Of a DNA stretch of 7,400 nucleotides, positions 1 through 5,704 are shown in pieces. Location: NCBI GenBank assembly GCA_030632545.1, contig DAOVUO010000115.1:1-7400 (forward strand), written 5' to 3'. The position numbers and the translations under genes are program-made. Position 1 is the first letter of the stretch. Every line of letters starts with the position of its first letter. Source of the DNA: Bacteroidales bacterium. Lineage in GTDB: Bacteria; Bacteroidota; Bacteroidia; Bacteroidales; DYOH01. The notes beneath the pieces were generated by a model. That model was not told the DNA's origin, ran no database searches, and saw only the letters and a list, made by a program, of their open reading frames with translations.

Positions 1-1
1 A

Positions 2-289
2 GGTAGCATTGCTATGGCACGTACTGGCAATCCACATTCTGCTACATCCCAATTTTTTATCAATATTAATGATAACGCTTTTCTTGATTACAAAGCTGCT
101 AATCAAAGAGGTTGGGGTTATACCGTTTTTGGCAAAGTTGTGGAAGGAATGGAAATTGTTAATAAAATCAAACAATCTGAAACTGGAAGCGGTGGTCCAT
201 TTCGACAAGATGTTCCCAAAAAGCCAATAATAATTGAAAAAGTATCAGTGGTTGAAGCAGTTAAGCCCAAAAAAATATCGGCTGAATAA
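2..289 (+). CDS. ppiB: Cyclophilin-type peptidyl-prolyl cis-trans isomerase, C-terminal part
   Basis: Cyclophilin catalyses cis-trans isomerisation of prolyl peptide bonds and assists protein folding. The frame is open to the left edge, so the gene starts outside the window; about 95 residues are visible out of the roughly 165 usual for bacterial PpiB. The stretch GSIAMARTGNPHSATSQFFI is the family signature: it contains the MART segment and the SATSQFFI strand that lines the proline pocket. It is followed by NDNAFLD and by GWGYTVFGKVVEGMEIV, the conserved C-terminal strand. The tail after the VPKKPIIIEKV strand is Lys-rich and a little longer than in E. coli PpiB. No signal peptide can be judged because the N-terminus is missing; the form looks cytoplasmic. 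The ATG at 14 is internal, not a start. The family call is secure; PpiB versus a periplasmic paralogue is less so. Confidence 0.92.
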   Translation, partial: GSIAMARTGNPHSATSQFFININDNAFLDYKAANQRGWGYTVFGKVVEGMEIVNKIKQSETGSGGPFRQDVPKKPIIIEKVSVVEAVKPKKISAE

Positions 290-291
290 TT

Positions 292-319
292 TGGTAGTCC
301 TAAACAAAGTAGTGGTAAA
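292..319 (+). repeat. Left terminal inverted repeat
   Basis: This 28-bp sequence begins three bases after the cyclophilin stop codon. It pairs with 812-839 at 23 of 28 positions, including a perfect outer 10 bp. It is the left boundary of the decayed element described for 292-839. Confidence 0.55.
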
Positions 320-333
320 TAATTATGTAGGTT

Positions 334-353
334 GGGTTAGCAAAATGTAACCC
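334..353. repeat. REP-like short hairpin
   Basis: GGGTTA at 334-339 pairs with TAACCC at 348-353 around an 8-base loop. It is preceded by GTAGGTT. This family of short GTAGGTTGGGTTA palindromes is widespread between genes in several gammaproteobacteria and cyanobacteria. It lies about 45 bases after the cyclophilin stop but has no T-run, so it is a poor candidate for an intrinsic terminator. Confidence 0.45.
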
Positions 354-373
354 CATTATTTAATTGTTTTAAG

Positions 374-492
374 GTAACTATCTACCAAGAAATACGTATA
401 AAATTAAGTAAAAATGTAGGATGCTGTTGAGGAACGAAACGCATCAATCGTGTTCTTAATTCGCATTTAAAGTTTAATTGGCAGATAGTTAC
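374..492. repeat. MITE-like element with nested inverted repeats
   Basis: Three nested stems share one axis. The outer stem is GTAACTATCT (374-383) with AGATAGTTAC (483-492), extended by a few more pairs. The middle stem is AATTAAG (402-408) with CTTAATT (455-461). The inner hairpin is GATGC-t-GTT (420-428) with AACGCATC (438-445), whose loop region reads GAGGAACGA. A 119-bp fold-back of this form with no reading frame is what a miniature inverted-repeat element or a dispersed palindromic repeat looks like. It could form a long hairpin in RNA on either strand. Confidence 0.55.
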
Positions 493-533
493 GTTTTAAG
501 TCGGTTTATGTTGCTCTCGACCTAGATTTTAGC

Positions 534-655
534 CCAATCATATTGCCGTTTGGGATGTATTAAAAGCTTGCTTTCGTCCTGGAAGTTTAGACTCTGATAT
601 TGAAACCCCAATCAATTATTCCCAACGATTTTTCCCAATTTAGCACAGCCTAATA
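534..655 (+). pseudogene. Broken internal fragment of the DNA glycosylase gene
   Basis: These 122 bases align with 2884-3009 of the intact glycosylase gene, matching its residues 67-108 (the HIAVWDVLKACFRPGSLDS region). Identity is about 90 percent with roughly six scattered substitutions. One inserted C near 606 and a 4-5 base deletion near 641 destroy the reading frame. Neither the start nor the end of the gene is present. It lies in the same orientation as the intact gene, on the other side of the restriction-modification genes, inside the inverted-repeat-bounded segment. It is a relic of a duplication, or of the original gene copy left behind when the restriction-modification genes arrived. 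Confidence 0.85.
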
Positions 656-811
656 CCGAATAAAGTAGTGATTGTACAAAAAATTCTTTAGATATTAAAT
701 ACTTAGGACTCAGAATTTAATAATCTTCTAAAGTTTCTTCAAACTAGTAAAGTCTTAAATGCCTAATAGATTTAAGTTTTGGGTTTTATAAAATCCTCAT
801 CCCTTAACAAG

Positions 812-839
812 TTTATCACTGTTTTGTACAGGACTACCA
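812..839 (-). repeat. Right terminal inverted repeat
   Basis: This is the inverted partner of 292-319, with 23 of 28 positions matching. It ends 22 bases before the endonuclease start codon, so any promoter of the restriction gene must lie in or next to this repeat. I could not identify a convincing -35/-10 pair. Confidence 0.55.
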
Positions 840-846
840 TAAATAT

Positions 847-852
847 AAAGGA
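847..852 (+). promoter_or_regulatory. Ribosome binding site of the endonuclease gene
   Basis: AAAGGA lies 9 bases before the ATG at 862. It supports that ATG as the original start rather than the downstream TTG at 908 or ATG at 932, neither of which has a comparable site. Confidence 0.6.
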
Positions 853-861
853 ACTAATAAT

Positions 862-1480
862 ATGGGAATAAAAGAACAAATAAAAGAGTTACAAATATTC
901 AGTCAATTTGAAAACAAAAATTGATGATCGTATGGAGGAAATGAAAGAAGATGATAAATCTCATTATTTAATTTATCAAGTTTTAGGCATAACAGATAAA
1001 GAAGGTTACCTAATTGACTTGTACCAAAATAAAGGTCGATTTTTATATAAATATGCTGGTTCTTTTTTGGAAGAGGCAACAAAATTATGTTTTTTGCATA
1101 AATTCCCTAAATCTGGAGCAGTAAAAATACTAAATACTATTGGGCAAAGACCTAAAACTTTTGAAATTGATTGTTTGGAGGGAAACAATGCAATTGAAAT
1201 AAAATGGAGAGATGCAACAACTGATGGAGACCATATAACTAAAGAGCATACTAGGATAAAAGTTATTAGTGCCGCTAAATATAAGCCTATTCGAGTAATG
1301 TTTTATTATCCTAATAGGACTCAAGCCATTAGAATTCAAAGTACATTAGAGACATTATATAAAGGTATTGGAGGAGAATATTATTATGGAGATGATGCTT
1401 GGGATTATGTTAAAGACAGAACAACTGTTAATTTAAAAAATATTTTAGAGAAAATTGCCAAAGAAAATTCTGGAAATTAA
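862..1480 (+). pseudogene. ApaLI-like type II restriction endonuclease, frameshifted near the N-terminus
   Basis: Resembles, from memory, the ApaLI-like family of type II endonucleases, which cut DNA left unmodified by the partner methylase. From the ATG at 862 the frame runs 20 codons and stops at TGA 922-924. The rest is open in another frame (908-1480). Removing one A from the A5 run at 916-920 joins FSQFEN to KIDDR and restores a 205-residue protein, so I infer a one-base insertion. Counting from the TTG at 908, the likely PD-(D/E)XK centre is FEID (D88) with EIK (E97, K99), followed by RDATTDGDHITKEHTRIK. Later parts, FYYPNRTQAIRIQ and YYYGDDAWDYV, look like family hallmarks. Translation from TTG 908 would lose about 17 residues and might still give enzyme. 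The stop is 4 bases before the methylase ATG, so the two genes form an operon. A sequencing error in the A-run is possible. Confidence 0.8.
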
Positions 1481-1484
1481 AAAA

Positions 1485-2675
1485 ATGGAAAAAATTTTTC
1501 ATGGCGATTGTTTAGATGTTTTATCTGATTTCGATAAGCAAAGTATTGATTTAATATATTTAGATCCACCGTTTTTTACAAATAAAATACAAAAACTGAA
1601 AACCCGAGATGGAAGTAAAGAGTTTTCATATAGCGATGTATGGAAGGACAATGAAGAATATGCTAAGTTTTTATTTGACCGATTGAAAGAATTAAAAAGA
1701 GTTTTAAAAGATGATGGAAATATTTTTGTTCATTGTGATAAAAATTCGACACATATTGTAAAAACTTTACTAGATGATATTTTTGGAATAAAAGAGTTTC
1801 GATCAGAAATTATTTGGTATTATAAGAGATGGTCTAATTCAAAAAAAGGCTTATTACCCGCCCATCAAACAATATATTTTTACTCTAAAAATAGTAATTT
1901 TAAATTTAATACGCTATTCACAGATTATTCAGAAACAACAAATGTTGACCAGATATTGCAAAAAAGAGCTAGAGACCGTAACGGAAAAACTGTTTATGCA
2001 AAAGATAGCAATGGTCAAATAATATCTAGCGATGAAAAAAAAGGAGTTCCATTAAGTGATGTTTGGGAAATACCTTATTTAAATCCAAAAGCTAAAGAAA
2101 GGGTTGGATATCCAACTCAGAAACCAATTTTATTGTTAGAACAAGTTATTGAAATTGCATCAAATGAAGGAGACATAATTCTTGATCCATTTTGTGGAAG
2201 TGGGACAACATTAGTTGCAGGAAAATTAAAAAAGAGAAAAGTTATAGGTATTGACATTTCTTCAGAAGCGGTAGCATTAACAAAAAACCGGTTAGAAAAC
2301 CCTATAAAAAGTGAATCTAATCTGATTAAGAATGGTAGAAAATCATATCAAACAGTCAATGAATTGGTAGAAAAACTATTATATAATATTGAACATGTTC
2401 CTGTTCATAGAAATAGTGGAATAGATGCAATATTAAAAGAAAAATATCAAGATTCACCAATATTAATTCGTATTCAAAAAAATAATGAAACATTAGATGA
2501 AGCAATGTTATTATTGAGTAAAGCAGCGGATATTAAAAGGTCAAAAAAATCATTTTTGATAAGAACAAATGATATGAAAGCATTATTTAATTATGATGTT
2601 GAAAGCGATAAGATCAAAATTATTGATTCAGTTTCATATAAATTAAAAAAGATACTCAACATCAATTTTGGGTAA
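1485..2675 (+). CDS. Beta-class DNA methyltransferase (N6-adenine or N4-cytosine) of the restriction-modification system
   Basis: Transfers a methyl group from S-adenosylmethionine to an exocyclic amino group of a base in DNA and so protects sites from the upstream endonuclease. The protein has 396 residues. The catalytic motif IV is DPPF (27-30) near the N-terminus and the SAM-binding motif I is DPFCGSG (234-240) near the C-terminus; this order defines the beta class. YPTQKP (209-214) and VIGID (253-257) are also typical. DPPF favours N6-adenine over N4-cytosine, which usually shows SPP. The ATG at 1485 is chosen because MEKIFHGDCLDVL is the usual family start; the frame is open back to a TTG at 1455 inside the endonuclease gene. 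Residues after about 290 form an extra domain (see findings). The gene is intact although its partner is frameshifted, so it may act alone as an orphan methylase. Confidence 0.9.
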   Translation: MEKIFHGDCLDVLSDFDKQSIDLIYLDPPFFTNKIQKLKTRDGSKEFSYSDVWKDNEEYAKFLFDRLKELKRVLKDDGNIFVHCDKNSTHIVKTLLDDIFGIKEFRSEIIWYYKRWSNSKKGLLPAHQTIYFYSKNSNFKFNTLFTDYSETTNVDQILQKRARDRNGKTVYAKDSNGQIISSDEKKGVPLSDVWEIPYLNPKAKERVGYPTQKPILLLEQVIEIASNEGDIILDPFCGSGTTLVAGKLKKRKVIGIDISSEAVALTKNRLENPIKSESNLIKNGRKSYQTVNELVEKLLYNIEHVPVHRNSGIDAILKEKYQDSPILIRIQKNNETLDEAMLLLSKAADIKRSKKSFLIRTNDMKALFNYDVESDKIKIIDSVSYKLKKILNINFG

Positions 2676-2684
2676 ATTTAAATT

Positions 2685-3191
2685 ATGAGTTATGTAAAAA
2701 GTTTTTCACCAATTGCGGCAACCAATGCCAAGATATTAATTTTAGGTTCTATTCCTAGTCGCACGTCTCTACAGCACCAACAATATTACGCTTATCCTCA
2801 CAATGCTTTTTGGCGAATTATGGCTGAATTATTCGATTTTTCAACCGATATTTCCTATCAACAACGTACAAAAATTTTAATTGCCAATCATATTGCCGTT
2901 TGGGATGTATTAAAAGCTTGTTTTCGTCCTGGTAGCTTAGATTCTGATATTGAGACCCAATCAATTATTCCCAACGATTTTTTCCAATTTTACTTAGCAC
3001 AGCCTAATATCAACAATGTTTTTTTCAATGGTCTAAAAGCTGAACAAGTTTATCGTAAAAAAATATTGCCACAACTTAATCCCAAAAACCAAATTTTATA
3101 TCATCAACTGCCATCAACCAGTCCTGCCAATGCTCGTGTTAGCTATCAAGATAAGTTAGAAAAATGGCGGATTGTGAAAAAATATATTTAA
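2685..3191 (+). CDS. DNA glycosylase of the uracil/hypoxanthine type (UDG family 6-like)
   Basis: Removes deaminated bases from DNA, hypoxanthine (from deaminated adenine) and possibly uracil, to start base excision repair. The 168 residues match the family length of about 160-180. Visible motifs are LGSIPS (20-25), the superfamily motif 1 loop; YPHNAFW (37-43), conserved in this family; AVWDVL (71-76); FFNG (113-116); and LPSTSPANA (142-150), the C-terminal DNA-intercalating motif. In family 6 the catalytic residue is an Asn in the N-terminal half rather than the usual Asp; N40 in PHNAFW fits, but I infer this. It starts 9 bases after the methylase stop and has no strong Shine-Dalgarno site, so it is probably read with that operon. 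A broken copy of its middle lies at 534-655. It may be the older resident gene here, convergent with gene X. Confidence 0.88.
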   Translation: MSYVKSFSPIAATNAKILILGSIPSRTSLQHQQYYAYPHNAFWRIMAELFDFSTDISYQQRTKILIANHIAVWDVLKACFRPGSLDSDIETQSIIPNDFFQFYLAQPNINNVFFNGLKAEQVYRKKILPQLNPKNQILYHQLPSTSPANARVSYQDKLEKWRIVKKYI

Positions 3192-3225
3192 AAAACTAAT
3201 ATTTTATAATAGTTCGGACAGTTTT

Positions 3226-3283
3226 ACATATTAAGCTAATGAAATTGTTGACCGTTGTATATTGCTTCATAGGTTTGTAGCAT
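3226..3283 (-). pseudogene. Stump of a VapB-like antitoxin gene (5' end only)
   Basis: The ATG at 3283 is followed by codons for LQTYEAIYNGQQFH, identical in protein to the start of the VapB-like gene at 6774. The next codon is TAG, where the other copy has TGG (Trp). Similarity ends near 3226. The ribosome binding site GGAG (complement at 3291-3294) is conserved 7 bases upstream. This is the last trace of a fifth toxin-antitoxin module at the far end of the array; the rest of that module is gone. Confidence 0.8.
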
Positions 3284-3397
3284 TTATATTCTCCAAAGGA
3301 AGTTTAAACCGAAATTTTTTATCAAACCCCGTACTCACCGAATGCACAAATAACAACATTCCTCCAATCACCATGGTAACAAAAATCACATAAGGCT
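3284..3397 (-). repeat. Gene X tail copy R1
   Basis: A copy of the 3' end of the membrane protein gene at 6758-7400, same strand. It encodes VIGGMLLFVHSVSTGFDKKF and then FRFKLPLENINATNL with a stop, the same C-terminal type as gene X itself. It is the most divergent copy upstream of VIGGM, where it reads EPYVIFVTM and is about three codons shorter. Its edge touches the stop codon of the ART-like toxin gene (3398). Confidence 0.85.
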
Positions 3398-3994
3398 CTA
3401 TTGGTATAAGGTTTTATCTCTTGGCAAAAAAACCCCTTTAATGCAATTGGGATTCAAGATAGCAATTTGTATATGATTTTGTTTTCTAAAACCTGCACCC
3501 TCATAAAGTTCATCACCTTCCCAAAAAGCGGCTCGAACTGAATCAAAATGAATACCTGTAGACTTCTGCATATAGCTATGTGCCATACGAATCACGGCAC
3601 AATCTAATTCCCGTTTCTTGAAATCAAAGTCATTTTTATTAAAACTGGTATTTTTCGGAAAGTTTTTTTCGTCTGTTAATAATTCTTTCAATAAATCGTA
3701 TGATTGTGCCAAAAAATCTAAGTGTTTTTGATTTAAAAGATCCAAACAATTACCAAGCTCCAAAATTGCACCTAAAACATAAGGCGTTCTAATTGAGCTA
3801 TTTTTTCTTTTGCTTGCGATTTCAACATATTGCCAAGCTCTGGCGATATTGTTTTCCCAAAAATAAATACCATCACCTAACCAATCATATCGGTTTTTGC
3901 TAAGTTTAAACTCTTGTTCTTGATTCAGAATTCGTAAACCAATCTCTTTGTCAATACCATGAAAACCGTAAACCATTTGATTGCTGTACATCAT
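3398..3994 (-). CDS. ADP-ribosyltransferase-like toxin of a toxin-antitoxin pair
   Basis: 198 residues. The fold guess comes from the beginning, MVYGFHGID, followed by YDWLGDGIYFWEN near residues 37-49: a His in the first strand and a Tyr in a GIYFWE strand, like the H and Y of the H-Y-E class of ADP-ribosyltransferases. Such enzymes move ADP-ribose from NAD+ to a protein or nucleic acid. Near the end, the GAGFRKQNHIQIAILNP stretch would be the strand carrying the third catalytic residue; a Gln (HIQI) is where a Glu might be expected, so activity is uncertain. I know this YDWLGxGIYFWE family as a widespread uncharacterised one. It starts 2 bases after the stop of a 61-residue gene, the typical layout of antitoxin followed by toxin. 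It is intact, with no signal peptide or membrane segment. Target and reaction are not known from the sequence. Confidence 0.6.
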   Translation of the reverse strand: MMYSNQMVYGFHGIDKEIGLRILNQEQEFKLSKNRYDWLGDGIYFWENNIARAWQYVEIASKRKNSSIRTPYVLGAILELGNCLDLLNQKHLDFLAQSYDLLKELLTDEKNFPKNTSFNKNDFDFKKRELDCAVIRMAHSYMQKSTGIHFDSVRAAFWEGDELYEGAGFRKQNHIQIAILNPNCIKGVFLPRDKTLYQ

Positions 3995-3996
3995 AA

Positions 3997-4182
3997 TTAT
4001 TGCTTTCTAAAAGCCGTTTTTGCGTCTCTATCTGCCTTGACTGTTGCATCAGAAAAAAAGTTAGGGTGATAATAACCCTCATCATCAATGATATTTGCGT
4101 CTCGAAGCAACTCAAATTTTTCTTGTTGCGTCATTTTTTCTATCGTTTCACTAATGTCCTTAGTAATTTCTTTAATGTCCAT
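3997..4182 (-). CDS. Small antitoxin-like protein paired with the ART-like toxin
   Basis: 61 residues, acidic N-terminal half and basic C-terminus. The first half (DIKEITKDISETIEKMTQQE) should be helical; FELLRDANIIDDEGYYHPNF resembles the 'LxxAGIxDxxGxxxxxY' ending seen in many small antitoxins. It lies directly upstream of the toxin gene with 2 bases between. GAGG (complement at 4192-4195) is 9 bases before its ATG. It has no recognisable DNA-binding domain, so autoregulation is open. The antitoxin role is inferred from size and position. Confidence 0.6.
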   Translation of the reverse strand: MDIKEITKDISETIEKMTQQEKFELLRDANIIDDEGYYHPNFFSDATVKADRDAKTAFRKQ

Positions 4183-4207
4183 AATATAATTCCTCTTTTC
4201 AAGTTGA

Positions 4208-4235
4208 TTTATAATACACCAATGACAACTTACAA
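4208..4235 (-). promoter_or_regulatory. Possible sigma-70 promoter of the ART-like pair
   Basis: Reading the minus strand, TTGTAA (complement of 4230-4235) and TATAAA (complement of 4208-4213) are 16 bases apart and lie about 25 bases before the antitoxin ATG. The match is fair, not strong. If real, this module has its own promoter and does not rely on read-through from gene X. Confidence 0.35.
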
Positions 4236-4322
4236 CTTAGAAATCAATTCAATTTCATGCCCATTCAGTAGATGGTTGGTCATAATATTAAGTTGCCTGT
4301 CTAAATCAAGTTTCTTGTTCAT
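4230..4322 (-). other. Possible small ORF of 30 residues, or relic
   Basis: The ATG at 4322 opens 30 codons (MNKKLDLDRQLNIMTNH at the start) ending in TAA at 4232-4230. The same frame is open upstream to about 4400, where it begins with SGWHEKIF, so it may be the end of a decayed gene rather than a complete small gene. No good ribosome binding site precedes the ATG. It lies in the longest gene-free gap of the array (4183-4400). I do not recognise it. Confidence 0.2.
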
Positions 4323-4399
4323 GATTAATTTTCCACTTTTGTTATAGCTCGAATTTGATGCGAATATCTTCTCATGCCACCCACTGAGTTTGTTTTTTC

Positions 4400-4522
4400 C
4401 TTACAAAGCCGACAATCAAAACTTTTTATCAAACCCGATACTCACCGAATACACAAATAACAGCATTCCTCCAATAACTACCGTAAAGAAAGGCATCATT
4501 GACATATAGGCTCGGAAGTAAA
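4400..4522 (-). repeat. Gene X tail copy R2
   Basis: Same strand as gene X, about 90 percent identical over the core. It keeps the gene X frame, encoding AYMSMMPFFTVVIGGM and then LLFVYSVSIGFDKKF before a TGA. After that point it leaves the gene X/R1 sequence and matches R3 for another 25-30 bases (GATTGTCGG and following). It begins about 2-4 bases after the HigA-like stop codon. Confidence 0.88.
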
Positions 4523-4524
4523 AA

Positions 4525-4845
4525 TTATGCACTTATCCTATAATCAAGCAGATGTGGAGATTTTTGGAGCAATTCAAGCAATACTTTTGTTGAGCTTGTA
4601 GGCTTTCTTTTTCCTTGTTCCCATTGGCTAACAGATGATGGACTGACATTTAGAATCTTTGCAAAAACCATTTGGCTGATATTCATTTGTTTTCTAATGG
4701 ACGTTATTTGATCTTTCGTTAATTGAATTTCTGGGATTTTAACTTCGAGGGTATCCAGTTCTACTTTTGTGAAAGAAGATTTAAATCCAGAATTGACCAT
4801 ATCTTGTACAGTTTCGCCTATGGCTTGCTTAATTGTATTTCTCAT
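4525..4845 (-). CDS. HigA-like antitoxin with C-terminal Xre helix-turn-helix
   Basis: 106 residues. The N-terminal half is the toxin-binding part expected in this family; residues 45-95 form an Xre/Cro helix-turn-helix, with SIRKQMNISQMVFAKILNVS and then PSSVSQWEQGKRKP, the recognition helix and its usual ending. Such proteins neutralise a RelE-fold toxin and repress their own operon. It lies second, after the toxin, the reversed gene order typical of HigBA. Its ATG overlaps the stop codon of the frame-corrected toxin by the ATGA type of overlap, so the two are translationally coupled. GGAG lies shortly upstream inside the toxin gene. It is intact. Confidence 0.85.
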   Translation of the reverse strand: MRNTIKQAIGETVQDMVNSGFKSSFTKVELDTLEVKIPEIQLTKDQITSIRKQMNISQMVFAKILNVSPSSVSQWEQGKRKPTSSTKVLLELLQKSPHLLDYRISA

Positions 4846-5215
4846 TTCATTTCCTCCAAATCAAATAACATTTTTTGTGTTATTAATTGGTTGAGTTCTT
4901 CCACATTTAAAACCAAAAAATCGTTGGCTAATTTTTTAAAATATCTTAATTCTACATCACTTAAATTATCTTTCTCATTTTTTCTAAATCCATATACAAA
5001 TATTGCCTTATCATTTTTTTATAAACAATAATTGTTCTAAAACCAGAGCTTTTTCCACTATGTTTTCTTTTGACCCGAACTTTAAAAAGATTACTTCCTA
5101 AATCAACGGTAGATAAACCCATTTCTAAATCTTTTATAGATTTTAGTAGTTCTTGATTGCTCAAATTAACTTTTTTGGACCATTTTTTAAACCATTTAGT
5201 CGATAATTTTTTCAT
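4842..5215 (-). pseudogene. HigB/RelE-like toxin (PF06296 type), frameshifted
   Basis: Toxins of this type are RelE-fold ribonucleases that cut mRNA. From the ATG at 5215 the frame reads MKKLSTKWFKKWSKK, later FKVRVKRKHSGKSSGFRTII, the family core, and then ends after 84 residues in an atypical sequence. Adding one base to the A7 run (T-run 5014-5020 on the plus strand) continues as VYKKNDKAIFVYGFRKNEKD and DVELRYFKKLAN, a textbook C-terminus, to a TGA at 4842-4844. The restored length is 124 residues, the normal size. The restored stop overlaps the antitoxin ATG in ATGA, which independently supports this frame. As read, the toxin lacks its last third, including the YGF-KNE strand, and should be inactive unless polymerase or ribosome slippage restores it. 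AAAGG precedes the start. Confidence 0.85.
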
Positions 5216-5218
5216 TTT

Positions 5219-5348
5219 TTACCTTTACGAACCCGACAATCAAAACTTTTTATCAAACCCAGTACTCACCGAATGCACAAATAACAGCATTCCTCCTCCA
5301 ATCACTACGGTAAAGAAGGGCATTATTGATATATAGGCTCAGAAATTT
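5219..5348 (-). repeat. Gene X tail copy R3
   Basis: Encodes AYISIMPFFTVVIGGGM and then LLFVHSVSTGFDKKF before TGA, in the gene X frame. One extra codon (Gly) was inserted in the GG run without breaking the frame. It shares with R2 the sequence after the TGA up to the ribosome binding site of the next toxin gene. Thus the start region of the HigB-like gene is joined directly to a tail copy. Confidence 0.88.
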
Positions 5349-5446
5349 GTGTAGGTTTTAGTTTAGACATCTTTCCTAAATAATTAAAAATACTTTTATA
5401 TCAATCAGTTACTATTCTATATAATGTTGTTCTGTGCGATAATTGA

Positions 5447-5704
5447 TTAGCGATATATTTCTTTTCTATGTCCAATTTTAATGATGTAGATTGTTAGAAT
5501 ATCATCTTCAATAGTATAAAGAACCCGATAATTACCAATTCTAATTCTATATCGTTCTTGATTCGTAAGTTTTATGCTTCCAATTGGGTGAGGATCACTC
5601 GATAAACTTGTTATTTTTTCTAAAATTTTTATTAGGTTCTTTTGGGGGAGTTTTCTTAATTCTTTTTCAGCGGATTTTTTTACTTCAATTTTATATTTTA
5701 CCAT
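5447..5704 (-). CDS. RelE/ParE-family toxin
   Basis: 85 residues, the normal size. It begins MVKYKIEVKKSAEKELRKLP, the first strand and helix of the RelE fold, and continues with the 'GSIKLTNQERYRIRIGNYRV' segment (near residues 42-61) and LYTIEDDILTIYIIKIGHRK, the conserved core with R-x-R-x-GxYRVLY and the C-terminal GHRKEIY. The C-terminal Arg/Lys/His set fits the mRNA-cutting RelE branch better than the gyrase-targeting ParE branch, but this is an inference. Its start overlaps the antitoxin gene by 14 bases, so translation is coupled. It is intact. About 100 bases (5349-5446) after its stop hold no gene that I can see. Confidence 0.88.
   Translation of the reverse strand: MVKYKIEVKKSAEKELRKLPQKNLIKILEKITSLSSDPHPIGSIKLTNQERYRIRIGNYRVLYTIEDDILTIYIIKIGHRKEIYR

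Larger units (their letters stand above)
292..839. mobile_element. 548-bp segment bounded by terminal inverted repeats, probable decayed IS or MITE-like element
   Basis: The two ends are inverted copies of each other. The outer 10 bases are perfect (TGGTAGTCCT at 292-301, its complement at 830-839), and 23 of 28 bases match without gaps over 292-319 against 812-839. This length and quality are typical of an insertion sequence end. No transposase reading frame survives inside. The interior holds two smaller hairpin repeats (334-353 and 374-492), a broken glycosylase fragment (534-655) and about 150 bases (660-811) in which I see nothing coding. No clear target-site duplication flanks it. It may be a non-autonomous element, an IS that lost its transposase, or a composite scar of several events. 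Confidence 0.5.

Noticed and set aside
9..230. A 73-residue plus-strand reading frame starting at 9
   Set aside because: It overlaps the cyclophilin gene in another frame and has no family resemblance, whereas the frame from 2 matches cyclophilin over its whole length.
334..353. The GGGTTA/TAACCC hairpin as an intrinsic terminator for cyclophilin
   Set aside because: No T-run follows on the plus strand and the stem is only 6 bp; it fits a dispersed REP-like repeat better.
1455..1484. TTG at 1455 as the methyltransferase start
   Set aside because: The ATG at 1485 gives the usual family N-terminus MEKIFHGDCL and sits 4 bases after the endonuclease stop; the extra ten residues match nothing I know.
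862..2675. Avoidance of GTGCAC (the ApaLI site) as a clue to specificity
   Set aside because: I find no GTGCAC in the window, but less than one is expected by chance in 7.4 kb of this composition, so absence says nothing.
4000..4347. A 115-residue plus-strand reading frame
   Set aside because: It is antisense to the small antitoxin gene and its leader; its Cys/Ile/Phe-rich composition is what AT-rich complement gives, with no ribosome site or domain.
4723..5031. A 102-residue plus-strand reading frame
   Set aside because: It is antisense to the HigBA-like genes and is a composition artefact.
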